Source: Oscillospiraceae bacterium (GTDB lineage: Bacteria; Bacillota; Clostridia; Oscillospirales; CAG-272). Taken from it: a DNA stretch of 32,886 nucleotides. Below the pieces are notes generated by a model. It worked only from the letters and a program-made list of their open reading frames with translations. It ran no database searches and was not told the DNA's origin. The translations under genes and the position numbers were made by a program. The stretch lies in NCBI GenBank assembly GCA_015063855.1, contig SVTI01000019.1, positions 1 to 32,886 on the forward strand, in the 5' to 3' direction. Positions 16,303-26,637 of the stretch are shown here, piece after piece. The first letter of the stretch is position 1. Every line of letters starts with the position of its first letter.

Positions 16303-17343
16303 TCAATCCTTGACCGCATATAAATTTATATCCCAATCGGGGATATACTCGAATCGTCTTAAATACAGCTTGTATTCGGGATCAAAGGAGCTTACCAATG
16401 CGGGAAGCGTAAAAATATCCTCGCTTCGGTGATAGAGGGAAACAAGCAGGTCGGGGGAGTGCTTTTCTATAGTCCCTCGGCTTCCGAAAAGGGCCTGCTT
16501 TTCCGAGCCCTCAACGTCATATTTGATATAATCAACCGATTCGCCACAGAGAATATTGTCAAGGGAATCGAAATCAAGAATAACGGTCTTACCGTGACTG
16601 CCTCTTGACGCACCTCTGCCCGCACCCATATTGAATTCAAGGCTTTGCGCTTTATCCCATGCACCCTTGTTGATTTTAATGATTCTTTCGTCCTCAATGG
16701 CAGAAAGCTTTCTGTAATTACGGGGATCGGGCTCCATAGCATATATTCTTTCGGCGTTCGGACAGAATGAAAGAAATTCAAGTGCGGTATCTCCCGTATA
16801 TGCGCCGAGATCGGCATAGCTCCTATAATCCTGTGTATGAAGAAGCTTGTCCCAAGGCTCTCTTTTGTCGGTCTGAGCCTTAAAAAGATATTCAAGCTTA
16901 CCCGTTAAGCGGTAATTGATTATATTATCAAATATCTCTTTTGATAATTCATCAAAAAAAAGTTCCCTTGTCCTTTCTATCTCTTCTTTATGCTCGTTAT
17001 AATACTCCTCGGTAAATAGAGTATCTCCGTAGACAGGTACACAGGGTGCATAAAGCTCCCGCTCGGATGCAATTCTGAGAATGTTCGCCCTTACCTCGGG
17101 AAGATTGGTAGCAAAGGAGATAAGCACTATAAAATCATCGTATTTTTCGCAGAAATCCGAATATTTAAGCACGGGCATATCGTGAAAACGTTTCCCCTCA
17201 CGGTAAAACTCATCAGAAGCAAATATACCCTCTGCTTTTATACCGTAAAGCTCGAAAACGGAGAGGATCTTATCCGCTCCGTTTCCCATTCCGTATATAA
17301 TTTTCGGTTTATCTGTACTTTTTAAATATCCCCAGAGATCCAT
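16303..17343 (-). CDS. FkbM-family methyltransferase-like protein
   Basis: YADLGAYTGDTALEF, YAMEPDPRNYRKL, YIKYDVEGSEKQAL motifs; likely start is the internal Met (MDLWGYLK) immediately after the upstream stop. Confidence 0.75.
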   Translation of the reverse strand: MDLWGYLKSTDKPKIIYGMGNGADKILSVFELYGIKAEGIFASDEFYREGKRFHDMPVLKYSDFCEKYDDFIVLISFATNLPEVRANILRIASERELYAPCVPVYGDTLFTEEYYNEHKEEIERTRELFFDELSKEIFDNIINYRLTGKLEYLFKAQTDKREPWDKLLHTQDYRSYADLGAYTGDTALEFLSFCPNAERIYAMEPDPRNYRKLSAIEDERIIKINKGAWDKAQSLEFNMGAGRGASRGSHGKTVILDFDSLDNILCGESVDYIKYDVEGSEKQALFGSRGTIEKHSPDLLVSLYHRSEDIFTLPALVSSFDPEYKLYLRRFEYIPDWDINLYAVKD

Positions 17344-17344
17344 A

Positions 17345-18673
17345 TTACTTAACGAATCCGGAGTAGATAGCCTGCATAGCCTTCTCAAAATCGGAGGACT
17401 CAACGGCAATGATGATATTAAGCTCACTGGAGCCCTGATCGATCATACGAACATTAACGTCTGCCTCTGCGATAGCGTTGAGAAGCTTAGCTGCAACACC
17501 CTTCGCGCTTACCATACGGCGGCCAACAACGGCAATGAGAGCAAGATCATCATTGATAGTTATTGAATCGGGCTTAACTCTTCTGCAGAGCTTATTAACA
17601 AGATCGTCCTTACGGTTTTCGATTGCGTGAGTGTTAAGAATAACGCTCATGGTATCGATGCCTGAAGGAAGGTGCTCAAAGGAGATCTCTTCGTTTTCAA
17701 GAACCTCAAGAACTCTTCTGCCGAAACCAACCTCGGAGTTCATCATGTCCTTTTCAAGGGTGATAACCGAGAAACCTTTCTTACCTGCGATACCTGTAAT
17801 AATATCCTCGGAAGCGGAGATATCTGCGGAGGGCACGATCATAGTACCCTTATCCTCGGGATGGTTAGTGTTCTTGATGTTGATCGGGATACCTGCAACT
17901 CTTACGGGGAAGATGGCATCCTCATGAAGAACTGTAGCGCCCATATAGGAGAGCTCGCGGAGCTCATGATATGTTATAGTATCGATAACCTTGGGATCTT
18001 TTACTATTCTGGGATCTGCCATAAGGAAACCGGAAACGTCGGTCCAGTTTTCGTAGAGATCGCACTGTACCGCTCTTGCAACGATAGAGCCTGTGATGTC
18101 CGAGCCACCTCTTGAGAAGGTCTTGATGGTATCGTTGGGCATTGCACCGTAGAAGCCGGGAATAACAGCTCTCTCATGCTTAGCAAGACGTGCTGCCATA
18201 GCCTCGTTTGTACGCTCTGCATCAAACTTACCGTCTTCTCTGAAGAAGATAACCTCTGCGGCATCAATAAAGTCGTAACCAAGGAACTCAGCTAAGATCT
18301 TACCGTTAAGATATTCACCACGGCTGGCAACGTAGTCACGTCCTGCCTTGTGGATAACGGAGCCTCGTATATATGTGTACTCGTCCTCAAGGGAATAACC
18401 CTCAAGACCGAGATCGGCAATAATACCGTCATATCTCTTAGTGATAATAGAAAATACTTCATCAATATCCTCACCCTTGGATGCCATCTCATAGCATCTG
18501 TAGAGGAGGTCTGTTACCTTATCGTCTGCGGAAAAACGCTTTCCGGGTGCAGAAGGAACAACGTAACGGCGGCTTTCTTCTGCGCGGACAATATCCGCAA
18601 CCTTTCTGAACTGGGCAGCATCCGCCAATGAGCTGCCTCCGAATTTTACAACCTTCAATACTTCGGAATTCAC
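17345..18673 (-). CDS. lysC: Aspartate kinase
   Basis: VVKFGGSSLADAAQFRKVADIV, FSRGGSDITGSIVARA, C-terminal ACT-like region. Confidence 0.9.
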   Translation of the reverse strand: MNSEVLKVVKFGGSSLADAAQFRKVADIVRAEESRRYVVPSAPGKRFSADDKVTDLLYRCYEMASKGEDIDEVFSIITKRYDGIIADLGLEGYSLEDEYTYIRGSVIHKAGRDYVASRGEYLNGKILAEFLGYDFIDAAEVIFFREDGKFDAERTNEAMAARLAKHERAVIPGFYGAMPNDTIKTFSRGGSDITGSIVARAVQCDLYENWTDVSGFLMADPRIVKDPKVIDTITYHELRELSYMGATVLHEDAIFPVRVAGIPINIKNTNHPEDKGTMIVPSADISASEDIITGIAGKKGFSVITLEKDMMNSEVGFGRRVLEVLENEEISFEHLPSGIDTMSVILNTHAIENRKDDLVNKLCRRVKPDSITINDDLALIAVVGRRMVSAKGVAAKLLNAIAEADVNVRMIDQGSSELNIIIAVESSDFEKAMQAIYSGFVK

Positions 18674-18750
18674 TTTAAATAATCCCCCAATTTTAATAAT
18701 TACATTATATTATATTAAATAAGAATGATTTTGTCAAGATATTTTCGCTA

Positions 18751-19854
18751 TCAACCGTTCAGAAGATAATCTGTTATCTCATCTCTTATATCACGACAGT
18801 GATCGATTATCATAGCGTGGCTGTAATCCTCAACATTATCGTTTTTTGCTGTTTCACCCACAGCATCGCATAGCCTCTCCGATACCGATGGCTCTACCTC
18901 TACGTCCTTACTTCCGACGATAGTCCATAACGAAATTTCGTTATCTTTAAGCACATCTGCCACGGTATTTATTCTCTCATTCTCAAAGGTACGTGCTGCA
19001 GCCTTTTCATCCGTTGATAAAGCCAGACATATATCGCCCGAAGCAGCATACAGATACTTCATTTTCTCCTTTTCGTATTCGGTACTGCTGCCCGATTTAA
19101 GAACACGAAGGGCACTGTAATCGCTGTCATCAAGCTTGAATCTGCCCACACCCTGAACATAGGGTCTTGTATTATTGGAAACACCGTCAAGTCCTCCTGC
19201 TACAGACAAAACACGGCTGAATACCTCGGGGTAAACAGCGGCCACCTCGATAGCTCCCGTACCGCCGAGACTATATCCCGCGATACTCACGTTTTCCTTA
19301 TCAATACCGTATTCTCTTTCGCAATATCCCACAAGCTCTGCAAGCTCGGAAGCTCTCTTCGCCCATCCGCGGGATGCACCGTCGGTCTGAGGCATTACGA
19401 TATACGCGGGTATATCTCCAAGCTCTCCGTTATAAATAAACTTGGGCAGATCGTCCGCGTCCTTAACCATATTGTCGAGATTGGCCTCAGAACCAAGATC
19501 GTTCTTTGCCTTGACAAGTGCGCTGTGCAGAACCACTATAAGAGGCATTCCCTCCTCGGCATTGGCGGGAGTATATAACCAATACGGGAGAGTGTCTACA
19601 GTCTTCCCTGCTTTGTCGGTAAACTGAAGCTGCTTGGTAAAGGTACCCTGCATCTCCTCGGGCTCGGGCGTGCTTGCCTCAGCATCCTGTGTATCGGCTT
19701 CCTTCGTTTCGGAAGTAGTCTCTTCGGTTGCAGGCTCCTGCGCTTCAAAGGTCGTTATGCCTACATCCTTATCGATCACCACTTCGTTTCTGTTACATCC
19801 CGTCATGCCCAAAACAAGCATAAGGCATAACATCGCTATCAAAAATCTTTTCAT
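18751..19854 (-). CDS. Alpha/beta-hydrolase (esterase-like) lipoprotein
   Basis: Lipobox LGMTGC; nucleophile elbow IAGYSLGGTGA; ATG 19854 preceded by AAGGAG. Confidence 0.8.
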   Translation of the reverse strand: MKRFLIAMLCLMLVLGMTGCNRNEVVIDKDVGITTFEAQEPATEETTSETKEADTQDAEASTPEPEEMQGTFTKQLQFTDKAGKTVDTLPYWLYTPANAEEGMPLIVVLHSALVKAKNDLGSEANLDNMVKDADDLPKFIYNGELGDIPAYIVMPQTDGASRGWAKRASELAELVGYCEREYGIDKENVSIAGYSLGGTGAIEVAAVYPEVFSRVLSVAGGLDGVSNNTRPYVQGVGRFKLDDSDYSALRVLKSGSSTEYEKEKMKYLYAASGDICLALSTDEKAAARTFENERINTVADVLKDNEISLWTIVGSKDVEVEPSVSERLCDAVGETAKNDNVEDYSHAMIIDHCRDIRDEITDYLLNG

Positions 19855-19950
19855 ATTTATCTCCTTGAAAAGCACCTCACCCTGCAAACGGATTACACAA
19901 AACAGGGCGAATTCTTATAATATTAAAAATTACTTACCGAGTACGATATT

Positions 19951-19979
19951 AATATACAATAGTAGTATTGTTTTGTCAA
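19951..19979 (-). promoter_or_regulatory. Sigma70-like promoter with dyad in spacer, upstream of the esterase gene
   Basis: Minus strand TTGACA(19979-19974) N17 TATATT(19956-19951); ACAATA-N4-TATTGT dyad at 19956-19971. Confidence 0.6.
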
Positions 19980-20137
19980 GTTATTTATATATAACCGATA
20001 ATAAACAAGGACAAAGATCTTATTATTATCCTCATCTATATCAAGAATTCTCCACTCAATACCCTCTTTACTTGATTCATCATTATTCTGCCCTTATCGG
20101 TGATTTGAAGTATTATCGGCGAATATAATATACGGAG

Positions 20138-20809
20138 GTGATACGAATGAAGAAAATAGTTTATACGAACACTCCGGGCAACGTACAGAAAAAGCCTTAC
20201 CCTTCTTTCAAGGCTATTGCCGCCATAAGCTGTATAATAGCAATAATGGCAGCGGTGAAGGTGTTATATAAACCGAATGAAACGTTAGAGGACGTAGCGG
20301 CTATGGCAAATGCCACAGTTACCGAAAAGGAAAGCACGGATAAGGAATCCGATACTCTGCCCTCTGCCGTACAGACGAGTACCGTGTATGTAAGCTCCCT
20401 TGATTATACGAAAACAGAGAGAAAGATATATTATTTCCCTCTTAAGGGAGAAATAAGCTCGGCTTTTGCCGAGAGAGACGACCCCTTCGGTTCGACCGAC
20501 ACAGAATTTCATCAAGGCATAGATATCGTACCTTATAATGACTCCACCGTAAACGCTTTTTCCGACGGAGAGGTTTCTATGGCGGGATATGACACATCCT
20601 ACGGCAATTATATTAAGATATCTCACGAAAACGGTTTGGAGACCTTATATGCCCATTGCTCTGATCTGTTTGTTAATAAAGGGGATACTGTAAGAGCCGG
20701 TCAACCCATTGCGATGCCCGGAAGCACAGGACGCTCAACGGGAGTACATCTTCATTTTGAGATACGGCATAACGGCGCATGTATAGATCCGATGGGGTAT
20801 CTGGCATGA
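20138..20809 (+). CDS. M23 peptidase-fold protein, SpoIVFA-like
   Basis: TM segment then HQGIDI...GNYIKISHENGLETLYAHC...GVHLHFEIRHNG; coupled to an M50 protease gene. Confidence 0.75.
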   Translation: MIRMKKIVYTNTPGNVQKKPYPSFKAIAAISCIIAIMAAVKVLYKPNETLEDVAAMANATVTEKESTDKESDTLPSAVQTSTVYVSSLDYTKTERKIYYFPLKGEISSAFAERDDPFGSTDTEFHQGIDIVPYNDSTVNAFSDGEVSMAGYDTSYGNYIKISHENGLETLYAHCSDLFVNKGDTVRAGQPIAMPGSTGRSTGVHLHFEIRHNGACIDPMGYLA

Positions 20810-21375
20810 TAAGAATATCAAAGCTGAATATCCCCGTCATATCCGTGCTGAGTCTTTGTTTCCTTTCACTTATAGAGCCTACCCGATACCTTCTCCTCAT
20901 TCTTATAAGTGTGCTATGCCACGAGGCAGGGCATTATTTAGCCATGAAGCTTTTCTCGGTTGAGATAAGCTCGGTTACACTTCTCCCCCTTGGGATAGAT
21001 ATAAAACCTGCAGGACAACTTATTTACTATCCGAAGCAGGCTGTAATTTCAGCTCTGGGACCTGCAATCAATCTTATATTATTCTTTTGCTTTTATAAAA
21101 GCTATTCCTTCTTTGCCTGCATCAATCTGCTCTATGCCCTTTTCAATCTTATGCCGATAAGAGGGCTGGACGGAGCGCAGATCATCGAAAGTATTCTCAA
21201 TTGTATTTTAGATACCGACACAACCGAAAAAATACTTAAGACCACATCCTTTATCTTCTGTATGATTTTATGGCTTACGGGAATATATATTCTCTTTATT
21301 CTCAACGGAAATTTCAGTGTTTTTGCTCTGTCGGTTTTCCTCTATGCCTCGAATTTCGTTATTAAAAGCAATTAA
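20806..21375 (+). CDS. M50 site-2 protease, SpoIVFB-like
   Basis: HEAGH motif plus NLMPIRGLDGAQI; ATGA overlap with the upstream gene. Confidence 0.8.
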   Translation: MIRISKLNIPVISVLSLCFLSLIEPTRYLLLILISVLCHEAGHYLAMKLFSVEISSVTLLPLGIDIKPAGQLIYYPKQAVISALGPAINLILFFCFYKSYSFFACINLLYALFNLMPIRGLDGAQIIESILNCILDTDTTEKILKTTSFIFCMILWLTGIYILFILNGNFSVFALSVFLYASNFVIKSN

Positions 21376-21418
21376 CAAATATTATTCAACAAAAAATCTA
21401 AATATTTTCGCAAAACTC

Positions 21419-21447
21419 TTGCATTTATTCTTTAATTTTGATATCAT
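21419..21447 (+). promoter_or_regulatory. Candidate promoter of the pot operon
   Basis: TTGCAT(21419-21424) N17 TATCAT(21442-21447). Confidence 0.45.
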
Positions 21448-21522
21448 TACTATGTATTTACAGAAACGGATTTTGCATGTGTTTTAACCGTATTCAATCG
21501 GTTATTTGCTTGATTTGTTTGT

Positions 21523-21562
21523 CACTCTGTCGAAGGTCCTCCTCTGTTCGGAGTGTTTTTTT
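21523..21562 (+). terminator. Candidate leader terminator/attenuator upstream of potA
   Basis: CACTC...GAGTG stem followed by TTTTTTT, between candidate promoter and start codon. Confidence 0.5.
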
Positions 21563-21643
21563 CTTGCAAATGCTTTTTTACGTGCAAAAGGAAACGAAAA
21601 TAAATAACAAAAAGTTTATTTATTTTTAGATGGAGAAAAAGCA

Positions 21644-22759
21644 ATGAGTAATTCCAAAAACAAAATCATTGAGCTGAAAAACGTCTCAATGTCCTTCAAG
21701 GACAGCGATACACCTGTTCTCAACAGTATCTCTCTTGATATCTACGATAAGGAGTTTATCACCCTTCTCGGACCTTCGGGTTGCGGTAAAACCACCACCC
21801 TTCGTATAATCGGAGGCTTTACCAAGGCTGATTCGGGAGATATTCTTTTTAACGGCAAGCGTATAAACGACCTGCCACCCTATAAACGTCAGTTAAACAC
21901 CGTATTTCAGAAATACGCTCTGTTTCCCCATCTGAACGTCTATGACAACGTTGCCTTCGGTCTGCGTATAGCTAAGGTTCCGGAAAAGGAAGTTAAGCAG
22001 AGAGTTGCGGCAATGCTGGACGTAGTAGACCTTCACGGATTTGACAAACGTTCTGTAAACCAGCTTTCCGGCGGACAGCAGCAGAGAGTTGCCATAGCAC
22101 GCGCTCTGGTCAACAATCCCAAGGTGCTCCTTCTCGACGAGCCTCTGGGAGCTCTCGACCTTAAGCTCCGTAAGGAAATGCAGATAGAACTGAAAAAGAT
22201 TCAGCAGCGTCTCTCCATAACCTTCATCTATGTCACCCATGACCAGGAGGAGGCGCTTACCATGAGCGATACCGTAGTTGTAATGAACAAGGGTGAGATA
22301 CAGCAGATCGGCAGTCCTCAGGATATATATAACGAGCCCAAGAACGCCTTTGTAGCAAACTTTATCGGTGAGAGTAACATTCTCCCCGGTATTATGCACA
22401 GAGATTATCTTGTTGAATTTGCAGGTAACAACTTCGACTGTGTGGACAAGGGCTTCGATGAGATGGAGCCTGTAGACGTAGTCATCCGTCCCGAGGATAT
22501 CACTCTGGTTCCCGCGTCTGACGAGGTTCTCAACGGTGTGGTTGAGACTGTCACCTTCAAGGGCGTTCACTATGAGATCGTGGTCAATGCCTATAACGAT
22601 CTGTGGATAATTCATTCCACCAAGAGTGCCAAGGTGGGCGACATCGTAGGTCTCTCCTTCACACCCGAGGATATCCACATAATGAAGAAGTCCGAAATGC
22701 CCAAGATAACGAGGTATACCATCCCCTCATACGAGGAGGCGGGTGCAAATGAAGAATAA
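21644..22759 (+). CDS. potA: Spermidine/putrescine ABC transporter ATP-binding protein
   Basis: [11 protein letters not shown] Walker [16 protein letters not shown] signature, [11 protein letters not shown]. Confidence 0.92.
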   Translation: MSNSKNKIIELKNVSMSFKDSDTPVLNSISLDIYDKEFITLLGPSGCGKTTTLRIIGGFTKADSGDILFNGKRINDLPPYKRQLNTVFQKYALFPHLNVYDNVAFGLRIAKVPEKEVKQRVAAMLDVVDLHGFDKRSVNQLSGGQQQRVAIARALVNNPKVLLLDEPLGALDLKLRKEMQIELKKIQQRLSITFIYVTHDQEEALTMSDTVVVMNKGEIQQIGSPQDIYNEPKNAFVANFIGESNILPGIMHRDYLVEFAGNNFDCVDKGFDEMEPVDVVIRPEDITLVPASDEVLNGVVETVTFKGVHYEIVVNAYNDLWIIHSTKSAKVGDIVGLSFTPEDIHIMKKSEMPKITRYTIPSYEEAGANEE

Positions 22760-23660
22760 GACAAGCTGGGCGGCGGGCCCTTACCTTCTCTGGATGATAG
22801 TTTTTGTCATCGTCCCGCTGGTGCTTATCGGTGTATTCGCTTTTACTACCGACATCCCTTATGACAAGGACGGCAATATGCTGACTCTTGAAGAGGCAAA
22901 CGAGCTTGTTCTCGCAGGAGAAGAGGACAGCATTACCTACCGTTCACAGTTTTCGCTCGAAAACATCTTCGAGGTAAGCCAATACCTTCCCGTGCTTTTC
23001 AACTCTGCATGGCTTGCTCTTATAGCAACAGCTATATGCCTTGTGATAGGATATCCCCTGGCATATTTCATGTCACGTTTCCGTGCTTCAAGCCAGAGAC
23101 TTGTACAGATGCTTATAATGTTACCCATGTGGATGAACTTTCTGCTTCGTACCTATGCGTGGATGACCTTATTGGAGAAGAACGGCTGGATCAACCGTTT
23201 TCTCGGTGTGTTCGGCGTAGGCCCCTTTGAGATGATCAACACTCAGGGAGCTGTAGTTCTCGGCATGGTATACAATTACCTTCCCTTCATGATCCTTCCC
23301 CTCTATTCTGTCATGACCAAGATCGAGAATCATACGATAGAGGCGGCTCAGGACTTAGGCGCAGGTTCGATACGTGTATTCACCAAGGTGGTTATCCCCT
23401 TGAGCATGCCCGGTATAGCATCGGGTATCACAATGGTATTCGTACCTGCGGTATCTACCTTTATCATCTCCCGTATGCTTGGCGGCGGTGCCAATATGCT
23501 TATCGGTGACTTAATCGACCTTCAGTTCTTAGGAAACAGCTACAATCCGAACCTCGGTGCGGCTATTTCCCTTGTACTCATGGTATTCATCCTGCTTTGT
23601 ATGTCTATTACAAATCAGCTTGATAACGGTGATGAGGAAATGGAGGGTAAGATGCTATGA
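22749..23660 (+). CDS. potB: Spermidine/putrescine ABC transporter permease
   Basis: MetI-type permease, [26 protein letters not shown] motif, follows potA. Confidence 0.88.
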   Translation: MKNKTSWAAGPYLLWMIVFVIVPLVLIGVFAFTTDIPYDKDGNMLTLEEANELVLAGEEDSITYRSQFSLENIFEVSQYLPVLFNSAWLALIATAICLVIGYPLAYFMSRFRASSQRLVQMLIMLPMWMNFLLRTYAWMTLLEKNGWINRFLGVFGVGPFEMINTQGAVVLGMVYNYLPFMILPLYSVMTKIENHTIEAAQDLGAGSIRVFTKVVIPLSMPGIASGITMVFVPAVSTFIISRMLGGGANMLIGDLIDLQFLGNSYNPNLGAAISLVLMVFILLCMSITNQLDNGDEEMEGKML

Positions 23661-25753
23661 AAAACGCAACAAGAAAATTTTATATTTTTCTGGTATTCTT
23701 CTTCCTCTATGCGCCGATCGGAGTTCTTATCGTAAACTCCTTCAATCAATCAAAGAGCAGAAGCGTCTGGGGAGGCTTTACCCTCGATTGGTATTCAAAG
23801 CTTATCCACGACGAAATGATACTTAAATCCCTTGCCACCACACTTATCGTAGCGTTGATCGCTTCGATAATCTCCACGATCCTCGGTACGGCTGCGGCTA
23901 TAGGTATCTTCAATATGAAGAAAAACTGGCGTTCGGTGGTCTTGGACGTCTCCTACCTTCCTATTATAAACCCCGAGATCGTAACCGGTGTATCGCTCAT
24001 GGTACTTTTCGCCTTCTTCGCACTGGAAAAGGGATATTTAACACTTATACTCGCACATATATCCTTCTGTGTGCCTTATGTAATTCTTAACGTCTTACCG
24101 AAATTGCGCCAGATGGACAAGCATCTTATTGAGGCTGCGCTTGATCTTGGCTGTGACAGATGGCAGGCATTCCGCAAGATAACTCTGCCCGAGATAATGC
24201 CCGGTGTCATCACAGGCTTTCTCATGAGCTTCACCTACTCGGTGGACGATTTTGTAATCAGCTATTTTACCCACGGTGCAACCTCCCAGACCCTTTCTGT
24301 CACCATATATTCGATGACACGAAAGAAGGTCAGTCCGAAGATAAACGCACTCTCAACCCTTATCTTCGTTGTAGTATTGGCGGTGCTCATCGTCGTAAAT
24401 ATAGCTGATGCTCGTAAATACTCTACCAAAAAGAAAAAATCCTCTTCGCCCAAAAAGCTCAAGAAGATTCTCATTCCTGCAGTATGTATACTCTGTGCAA
24501 TGACGTTGGTGATAGGCTCTGTAGCATTCTTTACAAGAGACAAGGACGACGATGAAAGCAAGCAGAACGGCAGCGCCGACGCGAGTTTTGAATTTTCCGA
24601 CTCTGTCGACTGGAACAAGTTCAGAAACAAGAATGTCGTTCTCAACGTATATAACTGGGGTGAATATATCTCGGTCGACGAAGGTGAGGAGGGTGACTTT
24701 GACACTATAGCGCAGTTCGAGAAGCTCACCGGTATTGATGTCAACTATTCGACCTTTGCCTCAAACGAGGAGCTCTATGCCAAGCTTTCAACAGCGGGCG
24801 CTGATGCATACTCCTATGACGTTATCATCCCCTCCGACTATATGGTGGGCAGACTGATAAACGAGGGTATGCTCGCCGAACTTGATTACACGAACATTCC
24901 CAACATCGAATGGATAGGTGAAAAATATCTCGATATTTCATCCGATTCCTTCGACCCCGGCAACAAGTATTCCGTACCCTATACCTGGGGCTACGTTGGT
25001 ATAATCTACAATACCGAAATGGTAGATCCCGAGGATGACGTGGAAACGTGGGATATCCTCTGGAACAAAAAATACGAGAAGGACATTCTCATGTTCAACA
25101 ACTCCCGCGATGCCTTCGCTATATCCCTCTTCCGTAACGGTTGCTCGGTAAACGATTTCACCGAGGAGGAGTTAGAGGATGCGGCAGATGAGCTGAAAAA
25201 GCAGAAGCCCCTTGTTCAATCCTACGTCATGGACGAGATATTCGATAAGATGGGTGGCGGCGAAGCTGCCCTTGCTCCCTACTATGCAGGTGACGCGGTA
25301 ACGATGATGGAGGATAACGAGGATCTCGCCTTTGCAGTACCAAAAGAGGGTACCAACCTCTTTATAGACTCTATGTGTATCCCCAAGGGTTCACAGAACA
25401 AGGAAGCAGCGGAAATGTTTATCAATTTCATGTGTGAGACCCAGACCGCCCTTGCAAACATTGAGTACATCTGCTACTCAACACCTCACATGGGTGCTTA
25501 TAAGGAGCTTGACGAGGATATTCAGAAGGATCCAATATTCTATCCCGATTTTGAGGCTTCAGGTACTGTAACAGAGAGCTTTGAGCCTCTGCCCAACAAT
25601 ATTACCAAAAAGGTAGACTCCCTCTGGACTGATATTATGACCAATACAGGCACAAGTCCTTGGCTGACACCTATATTCATAGTTGCTGCATTGGGAATAA
25701 CTCTCTTCATCAATATACGCCGTATGCGTAAAAAGAAGCAAAAGGAATTATAA
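23657..25753 (+). CDS. Fused permease and substrate-binding protein (PotC-PotD)
   Basis: N-terminal EAALDLGCDRWQAFRKITLPEIMPG permease motif, then a TM segment and NVVLNVYNWGEYISVDEG... PotD-like domain, C-terminal extra TM plus basic tail, one uninterrupted frame. Confidence 0.88.
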   Translation: MKNATRKFYIFLVFFFLYAPIGVLIVNSFNQSKSRSVWGGFTLDWYSKLIHDEMILKSLATTLIVALIASIISTILGTAAAIGIFNMKKNWRSVVLDVSYLPIINPEIVTGVSLMVLFAFFALEKGYLTLILAHISFCVPYVILNVLPKLRQMDKHLIEAALDLGCDRWQAFRKITLPEIMPGVITGFLMSFTYSVDDFVISYFTHGATSQTLSVTIYSMTRKKVSPKINALSTLIFVVVLAVLIVVNIADARKYSTKKKKSSSPKKLKKILIPAVCILCAMTLVIGSVAFFTRDKDDDESKQNGSADASFEFSDSVDWNKFRNKNVVLNVYNWGEYISVDEGEEGDFDTIAQFEKLTGIDVNYSTFASNEELYAKLSTAGADAYSYDVIIPSDYMVGRLINEGMLAELDYTNIPNIEWIGEKYLDISSDSFDPGNKYSVPYTWGYVGIIYNTEMVDPEDDVETWDILWNKKYEKDILMFNNSRDAFAISLFRNGCSVNDFTEEELEDAADELKKQKPLVQSYVMDEIFDKMGGGEAALAPYYAGDAVTMMEDNEDLAFAVPKEGTNLFIDSMCIPKGSQNKEAAEMFINFMCETQTALANIEYICYSTPHMGAYKELDEDIQKDPIFYPDFEASGTVTESFEPLPNNITKKVDSLWTDIMTNTGTSPWLTPIFIVAALGITLFINIRRMRKKKQKEL

Positions 25754-25782
25754 TCTCACAAAACGGAGGAATTTCATATACA

Positions 25783-26508
25783 ATGAAAAAAGCATTAACC
25801 TTATTTCTAGCTTTAGCGATGCTTGTTTCCCTTTCATCCTGTAAGGAAACAAAGAATGACAAAAAGCCTGATGTTACTACTGCCCCAGTTATCAAAAACG
25901 AGCCCGAGATAATTGAAAACAATGAAATCCTCGGCGCATGGAGGGTAGACTATACCTGGGATGAAATTGCAGGAGAAGAATCAAAGAACGAAGAGACAAC
26001 CTTGGAAGAGGCCGAAATGACAATAATTCTCGACAAACTCCAATCCGAGATTTTTTCCTCTGTCACCTTAGAGTTTAATGAACACTACCGCGGTCGTATG
26101 TATGTAAACGAGGATGTTACCGATGCTTTCATTGAAAAGCTGAAGACAGAAGCTCTCGCTTACTATACCTCTATCGAATATCTGGAGGTACTATACGGCA
26201 TATCTTACGAGGAAATTGAGGCTCAGTTCGCTAAAGAAGGAAAAACCATGGAAGACTACAAAAATGATATCAGCAATTCGCTGAACGACAGTAAGACCTT
26301 CCAAGACTTCAGCAGCATTATATCCGATGAAAAATACAACTACGACTTCGCATATTCCATCCTCGACAATCAAATTATACTCACCGTCATCAAGGAAGAA
26401 ATGATTGAGAGCGGTGAAAAGCTTACAAAGACCCTGACCCTGTCAGACGGTAAGCTTGTTATGGACAATACCGAAGATGAAGATATCGTATTTGATAAGG
26501 TAAACTGA
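25783..26508 (+). CDS. Hypothetical lipoprotein
   Basis: Lipobox LVSLSSC; acidic 241 aa protein. Confidence 0.7.
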   Translation: MKKALTLFLALAMLVSLSSCKETKNDKKPDVTTAPVIKNEPEIIENNEILGAWRVDYTWDEIAGEESKNEETTLEEAEMTIILDKLQSEIFSSVTLEFNEHYRGRMYVNEDVTDAFIEKLKTEALAYYTSIEYLEVLYGISYEEIEAQFAKEGKTMEDYKNDISNSLNDSKTFQDFSSIISDEKYNYDFAYSILDNQIILTVIKEEMIESGEKLTKTLTLSDGKLVMDNTEDEDIVFDKVN

Positions 26509-26594
26509 TATCTAAAGCATTGCCGAACGCACCGAATTTCGCCCCATTCTTCAGTGAGAACAACACAACGAAATGGAGCAATTCGCTATATATC

Positions 26595-26637
26595 AACAAA
26601 ACATTACCCCGAGTTTAACTCGGGGTAATGTTTTGTT
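26595..26637. terminator. Bidirectional terminator between convergent genes
   Basis: AACAAAACATTACCCCGAGTT-T-AACTCGGGGTAATGTTTTGTT. Confidence 0.85.

Noticed and set aside
17672-18115. Plus-strand ORFs opposite aspartokinase (17631-17927, 17672-18115, 18350-18631)
   Set aside because: Antisense to a well-supported lysC frame.
20138-21375. SpoIVFA/SpoIVFB-like pair as a novel system
   Set aside because: Coupled M23-like/M50 gene pair is the standard sporulation arrangement; ordinary.
21893-22678. 261 aa minus-strand ORF opposite potA
   Set aside because: potA carries all ABC ATPase motifs; the antisense frame is a codon-bias artefact.
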